Assembly: GCA_964392325.1 (NCBI GenBank) | Contig: CAYMPJ010000007.1 | Span: forward strand, 88,716-152,715 | From: CALLPQ01 sp964392325 | GTDB taxonomy: Bacteria; Pseudomonadota; Alphaproteobacteria; Caulobacterales; Parvularculaceae | DNA length: 64,000 bases | Direction: 5' to 3' | In this document: positions 54,483-61,066 of the stretch, piece after piece | Layout: every line of letters starts with the position of its first letter | How positions within the stretch are numbered: the stretch's first letter is position 1 | Translations under genes and position numbers: made by a program | The notes under the pieces: model-generated | The model's input: only the letters and a program-made list of their open reading frames with translations | The model's database searches: none | What the model was told of the DNA's origin: nothing

Positions 54483-55501
54483 TATTCGTCTCCTTTGCTT
54501 TGATTTTTACGAATTTTAGCAACAAGATCCTGATCAACTTTCGAGCGAGGCTCGCCGCCATCAATCATTTCTTGCGCCTGAACAACCCACTCTTCTTTTT
54601 CAGCTTGGGCAGTAACGCCAAGCTTTTCAAACAAGGCTGCACGATCATCATCAGATAGCGCAACGAGCTGTGTTAGTTTTTCAATACCATCAGCCTTCAA
54701 CGCTTCCTCGGCTTTAGGGCCAATGCCATCAATCAATACGATAAGATCGACCGCATCATCAAAACCGCCTGAAGCTTTTGGCGCATCATCACTTGCTGGA
54801 GCTTTGCTTTTTGCCGCTTTATTCTCGATAAGCGCAGCTGGCATTGGCACATCAGATGGAAGCGGACGCTTAACCGCATCCTTGACCAAAACCCAGCCGC
54901 CTTTTGGACCAGGGACAGCGCCTTTAACCAATACCAGTCCGCGCTCTTCTTCGGTGCGAACAATGGTCAGGTTTTGCGTTGTCCGGCGACGGTTACCCAT
55001 CTGACCAGCCATTTTCTTACCTTTGAAAACCTTGCCCGGATCCTGACACTGACCTGTCGAACCATGGGAACGGTGAGAGATAGAAACACCGTGGGTCGCC
55101 CGCAGACCGCCAAAATTATGACGTTTCATCGCACCGGCAAAACCTTTACCAATGGTCACAGCTGAGCAATCAACCTTTTGACCGGAAATAAAGTGATTTG
55201 CGGAAAGTTGCGCCCCAACCTCAACGAGGTTCTCAGGAGAAACGCGAAACTCAACCATCCGTGCCTTTGGCTCAACCTTGGCTGCAGCGAACTGTCCGCG
55301 CAACGCCTTGTTCGTGCGGCTAACCTTACGAGAGCCAGCACCCAGTTGAACGGCAGAATAACCGTTTTTCTCTTCAGTACGTTGACCCGTCACTTGACAA
55401 TTATCAAGCTGAAGGACCGTCACTGGGATGTGTGTACCATCTTCCATATACACACGGGTCATACCGACCTTTTTTGTTAATAAACCTGTTCGCATTGTCA
55501 A
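54482..55501 (-). CDS. rplC: 50S ribosomal protein L3 with C-terminal helix-hairpin-helix-like domain
   Basis: 339 residues, over 100 longer than typical L3. The core is normal (MRTGLLTKKVGMTRVYMEDG, then MKRHNFGGLRATHGVSISHR and KMAGQMGNRRRTTQNLTIVR). After the usual VLVKDAVKRPLPSDVPMPA segment and a Lys/Ala/Ser linker, residues about 252-330 (54512-54748) form a domain starting DLIVLIDGIGPK and ending PRSKVDQDLVAKI. By eye 67 of 79 residues match the domain appended to L15 in this window. Function of the extension is unknown. Confidence 0.97.
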   Translation of the reverse strand: MTMRTGLLTKKVGMTRVYMEDGTHIPVTVLQLDNCQVTGQRTEEKNGYSAVQLGAGSRKVSRTNKALRGQFAAAKVEPKARMVEFRVSPENLVEVGAQLSANHFISGQKVDCSAVTIGKGFAGAMKRHNFGGLRATHGVSISHRSHGSTGQCQDPGKVFKGKKMAGQMGNRRRTTQNLTIVRTEEERGLVLVKGAVPGPKGGWVLVKDAVKRPLPSDVPMPAALIENKAAKSKAPASDDAPKASGGFDDAVDLIVLIDGIGPKAEEALKADGIEKLTQLVALSDDDRAALFEKLGVTAQAEKEEWVVQAQEMIDGGEPRSKVDQDLVAKIRKNQSKGDE

Positions 55502-55537
55502 ATCCCTTACGGGCTCCAGACCTTAATAATTCAAACT

Positions 55538-55849
55538 TTAGGCACCGAGCCTGATTTCAACATCGACACCAGCTGACAGATCGAGCTTCATCAAAGCATC
55601 AACTGTTTGCGGTGTTGGGTCTACTATATCGAGAACCCGTTTGTGCGTGCGCATTTCAAACTGCTCACGGCTTTTCTTGTTCACGTGCGGTGAACGATTA
55701 ACTGTATATTTTTCGATACGCGTAGGCAGTGGAATCGGGCCGCGAATTTGCGCGCCGGTTCGTTTTGCTGTGGCGACGATCTCTTTGGTCGAAGCGTCGA
55801 GCACTCTGTGGTCAAATGCTTTCAGCCTGATGCGAATATTTTGTTGCAT
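55538..55849 (-). CDS. rpsJ: 30S ribosomal protein S10
   Basis: 103 residues from the ATG at 55849 (MQQNIRIRLKAFDHRVLDAS), matching the normal family length; a TTG nine codons upstream has no ribosome site. RTGAQIRGPIPLPTRIEKYT and SREQFEMRTHKRVLDIVDPT are diagnostic. It is a head protein and also the NusE antitermination factor. First gene of the S10 operon, just after the tuf terminator. Confidence 0.97.
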   Translation of the reverse strand: MQQNIRIRLKAFDHRVLDASTKEIVATAKRTGAQIRGPIPLPTRIEKYTVNRSPHVNKKSREQFEMRTHKRVLDIVDPTPQTVDALMKLDLSAGVDVEIRLGA

Positions 55850-55885
55850 GGAATTTAACGCTTCGTTGGTGGACAAAAAATCTCT

Positions 55886-55912
55886 GGTTAAAAAAGTCTC
55901 TCAAAAAGAGAC
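55886..55912 (-). terminator. Terminator between tuf and rpsJ
   Basis: On the minus strand GTCTCT-TTTTG-AGAGAC (55896-55912) is followed by TTTTTT. A modest 6-bp stem with a good T-run, 38 bases past the tuf stop. It would end or attenuate the str transcript before rpsJ. Confidence 0.75.
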
Positions 55913-55949
55913 GGGCCGCCAAATTGACGACCCGTATCTATTTTGAAAT

Positions 55950-57125
55950 TTATTCTACAATCTTCGCGACGATGCCAGCACCCACTGTGCGGCCACCTTC
56001 ACGAATAGCAAAGCGAAGTTTTTCTTCCATCGCGATAGGCACGATAAGTTCAACATTCACTTCAACATTATCACCTGGCATCACCATCTCTGTACCCTCT
56101 TTCAAGGTTACAACGCCAGTCACATCCGTTGTACGGAAGTAGAACTGTGGACGGTAATTATTGAAAAATGGCGTGTGACGACCACCTTCTTCTTTAGTGA
56201 GGATATAAGCTTCCGCAACAAACTTTGTGTGCGGATTAACTGATGCCGGCTTACAAAGAACCTGACCGCGCTCAACCGCAGTACGCTCGATGCCGCGCAA
56301 GAGAACACCAACATTGTCACCCGCTTCACCGCGATCAAGCAGTTTGCGGAACATTTCAACACCAGTACAAGTGGTTTTTTGTGTGTCTTTAACACCAACG
56401 ATTTCAAGTTCGTCGCCAACATTAACAACACCGCGCTCAACCCGGCCAGTTACTACTGTACCACGACCAGAAATCGAGAACACATCCTCGATTGGTAGCA
56501 AGAACGGCTGATCAACAGGGCGCTCAGGGGTTGGAATGTATGAGTCTACAGCTTCCATCAATTCCTTGATAGCGTTCTCGCCAATGTCAGGTGTATTACC
56601 TTCCATCGCAGCCAATGCAGATCCTTTGATGATCGGAATATCGTCGCCAGGGAAATCGTAAGATGAAAGCAACTCACGGATTTCCATTTCAACGAGCTCG
56701 AGTAGCTCTTCATCGTCAACCTGATCAACTTTGTTCATGAAAACAACGATCGCCGGAACACCAACCTGACGCGCAAGCAAGATGTGCTCACGTGTTTGCG
56801 GCATTGGACCATCAGCAGCGTTCACAACGAGAATAGCACCATCCATTTGCGCTGCACCGGTGATCATGTTTTTCACATAGTCAGCGTGTCCAGGACAATC
56901 AACGTGTGCATAGTGACGGTTAGCAGTTTCATACTCAACATGCGCTGTTGAGATTGTTATGCCGCGCGCTTTTTCTTCTGGCGCACCATCAATTTCGTCA
57001 TAAGCACGAAAGTCACCAAAATATTTAGTGATCGCCGCGGTCAATGTCGTTTTCCCGTGGTCAACGTGACCAATAGTGCCAACGTTGGCGTGGGGTTTAT
57101 TGCGTTCAAACTTTTCTTTAGCCAT
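55950..57125 (-). CDS. tuf: Elongation factor Tu
   Basis: 391 residues; the GTPase delivering aminoacyl-tRNA. MAKEKFERNKPHANVGTIGH with G1 GHVDHGKTTL, G3 DCPGHADYVKNM and G4 NKVD. It ends GAGIVAKIVE. The ATG at 57125 has GGAG 8 bases upstream; 13 further in-frame codons upstream are not used. Only one tuf copy is in the window. Confidence 0.98.
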   Translation of the reverse strand: MAKEKFERNKPHANVGTIGHVDHGKTTLTAAITKYFGDFRAYDEIDGAPEEKARGITISTAHVEYETANRHYAHVDCPGHADYVKNMITGAAQMDGAILVVNAADGPMPQTREHILLARQVGVPAIVVFMNKVDQVDDEELLELVEMEIRELLSSYDFPGDDIPIIKGSALAAMEGNTPDIGENAIKELMEAVDSYIPTPERPVDQPFLLPIEDVFSISGRGTVVTGRVERGVVNVGDELEIVGVKDTQKTTCTGVEMFRKLLDRGEAGDNVGVLLRGIERTAVERGQVLCKPASVNPHTKFVAEAYILTKEEGGRHTPFFNNYRPQFYFRTTDVTGVVTLKEGTEMVMPGDNVEVNVELIVPIAMEEKLRFAIREGGRTVGAGIVAKIVE

Positions 57126-57175
57126 CTTGTTTTCTCCGTCTTTGACGACTGTCGTTAAATACAATTAATCAAAAA

Positions 57176-59254
57176 TTATCCCGCCATACGGGCTTTGACT
57201 TCTTCTTCTACTGCTTTTGGTACCAGTGCATAGTGATCAAATTGCATGGTGTAGTTTGCCCGGCCTTGTGTGGCAGAGCGCAGGTTATTCACGTAACCGA
57301 ACATGTTAGCAAGGGGCACCATGGCATGAACGACATTTGCATTGCCGCGCATTTCCTGATCCTGGATTTGCCCACGACGCGAATTCAAATCACCGATAAC
57401 GCTACCTGTGTAATCTTCGGGCGTTACAACCTCAACCTTCATAACCGGCTCGAGCAATGACATGCCCAACTCGCCTTTATGTTCACGCAGCGCTCCGCGA
57501 GCGGCGATCTCAAAAGCCAGTACCGAACTATCCACATCGTGGAAAGCACCATCATAAAGCTCGATTTTAAAATCAAGAATTGGGAAACCCATCAACAAAC
57601 CGGCTTCACGGATTGAGTTAATCCCTTTTTCAACACCGGGAATAAATTCCTTAGGGATAGAACCCCCAACGATTTTACTTTCAAATTCGTAACCAGCACC
57701 CGGCTCCAGAGGAATAACCCGGAATTTAACACGGGCAAACTGACCAGAACCACCAGATTGTTTCTTGTGGGTGTAATCAATATCAGCTTCGCGTGTAATT
57801 TTCTCACGATAAGCAACTTGCGGCGCACCAATATTGGCTTCAACGCTAAATTCACGCTTCATGCGGTCAACCAGAATATCAAGGTGAAGCTCACCCATAC
57901 CTTTAATGATTGTCTGGCCTGACTCTTCATCAGAACTCACACGGAAAGACGGGTCCTCAGCAGCAAGACGTTGCAATGCGATACCCATTTTTTCCTGGTC
58001 AGCTTTTGTTTTTGGCTCAACCGCAAGCTCGATAACCGGATCAGGAAATTCCATCCGCTCAAGGATCACTGGTTTTTGCGCATCACAAAGCGTGTCACCG
58101 GTTGTTGTATCTTTAAGGCCTGCAATCGCAACGATATCGCCAGCACGCGCTTCCTTGATGTCCTCACGGTCATCAGAGTGCATCATATACATGCGACCAA
58201 CACGTTCTTTTTTACCCTTAACAGTGTTCATCACTGATCCGCCCTGCTCCATCACACCAGAGTACAAACGGCAGAAAGTAAGCGACCCGACAAACGGGTC
58301 ATTCATGATTTTGAACGCAAGCATAGAGAGCGGCTCATCGTCAGATGAAGGGCGCGTTAGCTCTTCTTCTGTATCAGGATGAACACCCTTAATAGCAGGC
58401 ACCTCAACCGGGCTCGGAAGATAATCAACAACAGCGTCCAACATTGGCTGAACACCCTTATTTTTGAAAGCCGACCCACAAAGAACAGGGTGGAAATCAA
58501 CATTACATGTGCCCTGACGGATCAAACGCATAATCGTTGCATTATCAGGCTCATCACCTTCAAGATAGGCTTCCAACACTTCTTCATCGAGCTCGACAAC
58601 GGTCTCAATCATCTTTTCGCGGTACTCAACAGCCTTATCGGCCAAATCCGCTGGAATATCTTCTTCGTGGAATGATGCACCAAGATCCTCGCCGTCCCAG
58701 ATGATCGCCTTCATTTTCAGAAGATCTACAACACCGGCAAACTCGCTCTCAGCACCAATTGGAAGCTGCAAAATTACGGTTTTCGCGGCCAAACGATCAT
58801 GGATCGTGTCCACAGAATTATAAAAATCCGCGCCCAATTTATCCATTTTATTGATAAAGAACATGCGCGGCACATTATATTTATCGCCCTGACGCCAAAC
58901 AGTTTCGGTTTGTGGCTCAACACCGGCATTGGCATCAAGAAGAGCAACCGCACCATCAAGAACCCGCAAGGAACGCTCAACTTCGATTGTAAAGTCAACG
59001 TGTCCCGGTGTGTCGATAATATTGAGGCGCTTGTCATTCCAGAAACAAGTCGTTGCAGCGGAAGTAATTGTAATACCGCGCTCTTGCTCTTGCTCCATCC
59101 AGTCCATAGTGGCGGCGCCATCATGAACTTCGCCAATCTTGTGGCTTTTACCTGTGTAGTAGAGAACCCGTTCAGTCGTCGTCGTTTTACCAGCATCAAT
59201 GTGTGCCATGATGCCGAAATTACGATAGTCCTCAATTTTGTGTGTGCGAGCCAT
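57176..59254 (-). CDS. fusA: Elongation factor G
   Basis: 692 residues; ribosomal translocase GTPase. G1 AHIDAGKTTTTERVLYYTG, G3 DTPGHVDFT and G4 NKMDKLGAD are seen. Domain IV shows GGSIPKEFIPGVEKGINSI and domain V LLEPVMKVEVVTPEDYTGSV. It lies between rpsG and tuf. Confidence 0.98.
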   Translation of the reverse strand: MARTHKIEDYRNFGIMAHIDAGKTTTTERVLYYTGKSHKIGEVHDGAATMDWMEQEQERGITITSAATTCFWNDKRLNIIDTPGHVDFTIEVERSLRVLDGAVALLDANAGVEPQTETVWRQGDKYNVPRMFFINKMDKLGADFYNSVDTIHDRLAAKTVILQLPIGAESEFAGVVDLLKMKAIIWDGEDLGASFHEEDIPADLADKAVEYREKMIETVVELDEEVLEAYLEGDEPDNATIMRLIRQGTCNVDFHPVLCGSAFKNKGVQPMLDAVVDYLPSPVEVPAIKGVHPDTEEELTRPSSDDEPLSMLAFKIMNDPFVGSLTFCRLYSGVMEQGGSVMNTVKGKKERVGRMYMMHSDDREDIKEARAGDIVAIAGLKDTTTGDTLCDAQKPVILERMEFPDPVIELAVEPKTKADQEKMGIALQRLAAEDPSFRVSSDEESGQTIIKGMGELHLDILVDRMKREFSVEANIGAPQVAYREKITREADIDYTHKKQSGGSGQFARVKFRVIPLEPGAGYEFESKIVGGSIPKEFIPGVEKGINSIREAGLLMGFPILDFKIELYDGAFHDVDSSVLAFEIAARGALREHKGELGMSLLEPVMKVEVVTPEDYTGSVIGDLNSRRGQIQDQEMRGNANVVHAMVPLANMFGYVNNLRSATQGRANYTMQFDHYALVPKAVEEEVKARMAG

Positions 59255-59281
59255 CAGATGGGTCCCTTAAGAATAAAATAA

Positions 59282-59752
59282 TTACCAGCGGTAATGTGAG
59301 AATGCTCGGTTGGCCTCGGCCATCTTGTGCGTGTCTTCGCGCTTCTTAACAGATGCGCCGCGATTTTGTGCAGCATCCATTATTTCATTTGAAAGACGGT
59401 CAACCATTGTTGTTTCATTGCGCTTACGAGACGCAGAAATTAACCAGCGCATCGCCAAAGCAAGCTTACGATCAGGACGCACCTCAACGGGCACCTGATA
59501 GGTCGCGCCGCCAACCCGGCGAGAACGAACCTCAATCGCGGGCGTTACATTGTCGAGGGCTTCTTTAAAAAGCTCGATTGGAGGACGCTTCAACTTATCC
59601 TCGATGCGATCAAACGCACCATAAACAATTTTTTCTGCTGCGGATTTTTTACCATCCAGCATCAGATAATTCATAAATTTGGAAACAGTGACATCACCGA
59701 ACTTCGGGTCCGGGTGTACAACTCGTTTTTCTGCGCGATGACGACGTGACAT
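59282..59752 (-). CDS. rpsG: 30S ribosomal protein S7
   Basis: 156 residues; primary binder of the 16S 3' domain. MSRRHRAEKRVVHPDPKFGD and the beta-hairpin GGATYQVPVEVRPDRKLALA are diagnostic. It ends FSHYRW. Standard position after rpsL. Confidence 0.98.
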   Translation of the reverse strand: MSRRHRAEKRVVHPDPKFGDVTVSKFMNYLMLDGKKSAAEKIVYGAFDRIEDKLKRPPIELFKEALDNVTPAIEVRSRRVGGATYQVPVEVRPDRKLALAMRWLISASRKRNETTMVDRLSNEIMDAAQNRGASVKKREDTHKMAEANRAFSHYRW

Positions 59753-59774
59753 ATCTTAATCCTCAAACTGCGCC

Positions 59775-60146
59775 CTACTTAGGACGCTTGGCCCCATATT
59801 TAGAGCGACGCTGCTTACGATCTTTAACACCTTGCGTATCGAGCACACCGCGAAGCACGTGATAGCGAACACCAGGAAGGTCTTTCACACGGCCGCCGCG
59901 GATCAACACCACAGAGTGCTCTTGCAAATTGTGACCCTCACCGGGAATATAGCCGATCACCTCGAAACCATTGGTCAGGCGGATTTTCGCAACCTTACGA
60001 AGCGCCGAGTTCGGTTTTTTCGGTGTGGTTGTATATACGCGTGTACATACACCGCGCTTTTGAGGATTCCCCTCAAGAGCTGGCACTTTGTTAATCTTCC
60101 GCTTCGGCTTGCGTGGCTTGCGGATCAATTGTTGAATTGTAGGCAT
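59775..60146 (-). CDS. rpsL: 30S ribosomal protein S12
   Basis: 123 residues; decoding-centre protein. MPTIQQLIRKPRKPKRKINK opens it. TTPKKPNSALRKVAKIRL and RGGRVKDLPGVRYH retain the lysines whose mutation gives streptomycin resistance, so the protein looks streptomycin-sensitive. First gene of the str operon. Confidence 0.98.
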   Translation of the reverse strand: MPTIQQLIRKPRKPKRKINKVPALEGNPQKRGVCTRVYTTTPKKPNSALRKVAKIRLTNGFEVIGYIPGEGHNLQEHSVVLIRGGRVKDLPGVRYHVLRGVLDTQGVKDRKQRRSKYGAKRPK

Positions 60147-61066
60147 TCAAACTTTCCCGCCCAAAAGGGCCCTTTAATATTTCCGCCAAGCCCCAATAAA
60201 TGGGAATAACCCGGCACTAAAACACTGACTAAATGCTTACACATAAGCCAACGCGCAAAAGAATCGCATGGCCTTTTGTCAGGTCTTATTGACCCAAAAA
60301 GACCACAAACGCCATTAGCGACACCCCACTTTCGGCACATCGCTCGGCGTAACGGTACTCAATCAATTTTAAGGCTAGGCATAACCGCGTTTCAGATTTG
60401 CAACTGACAGCCGGTCTCCAGCGTTGGCGGAACCTAGTTGAGCGCTTTTCAAGGGTCAAGGCCGAAATTCGCTTTTTTTGAATTAATTACCGGTTTTTTA
60501 CCCTGAAAATTGGCAATGGGGGCCCATTGAGGCCTGAACCCCCATATTCGCTGATATATATGGCGCTGAAGGTCCCTGCAATAGGCGGTCTTTCCTCAAA
60601 TTTCATGGAATCGCCCAAAAGAAAAACCCGCAAAGTGCGAGTACAGAATCTCATCATCGATTTTCGTGCCGGAATAAAGAATCAGGATTCATTTGCCTGA
60701 CTTTGCTTGTCTCCTACTTGCCCAAACTATGTATAATATTTAATGCCATCCCATACTTTGCGCCATACTTCGCCTATATTTTGATTGTATCCATACCTTA
60801 ATTAGGCTTGTCGTTTGGGTATAAAAGCTCTAGAATGTTATATGATATCATAATATCGAGAAACGCTATGTTGGGGAGCTAAGCAAATTGGTAACATTAC
60901 AAACATTTTCCATTTGAAACATTGCATCATTTCATACCCACTCTAATACGCACTATGAAAAAGCGTTGAAAGAATCAATAACGCGTTTATGGACGCTCAA
61001 CTTACGATTTAAGGTATTCATTGCCATGGCTTTACGGTCAAAATTCTTAATTTTCGGGAGACGATA
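60147..61066. other. Intergenic region between rpsL and the giant repeat protein
   Basis: 920 bases holding divergent regulation. It contains the str promoter (60431-60459), an inverted repeat atggggg...cccccat (about 60516-60544), three copies of CCATACTT or CCATACCT (60751, 60763, 60791) and a perfect 12-bp palindrome TATGATATCATA (60841-60852). The promoter of the plus-strand giant gene is not assigned. No gene is visible. Confidence 0.5.
60431..60459 (-). promoter_or_regulatory. Promoter of the str (rpsL) operon
   Basis: On the minus strand TTGACC (60454-60459), a 17-base spacer and TAGGTT (60431-60436) form a strong alphaproteobacterial housekeeping promoter. Start of transcription near 60424 gives a leader of about 280 bases before rpsL. 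Confidence 0.75.

Noticed and set aside
40633..60146. tRNA, rRNA or rpmJ (L36) genes in or near the ribosomal cluster
   Set aside because: I looked in the larger gaps (42986-43202, 45227-45454, 60147-61066) and saw no cloverleaf, rRNA or L36 frame.
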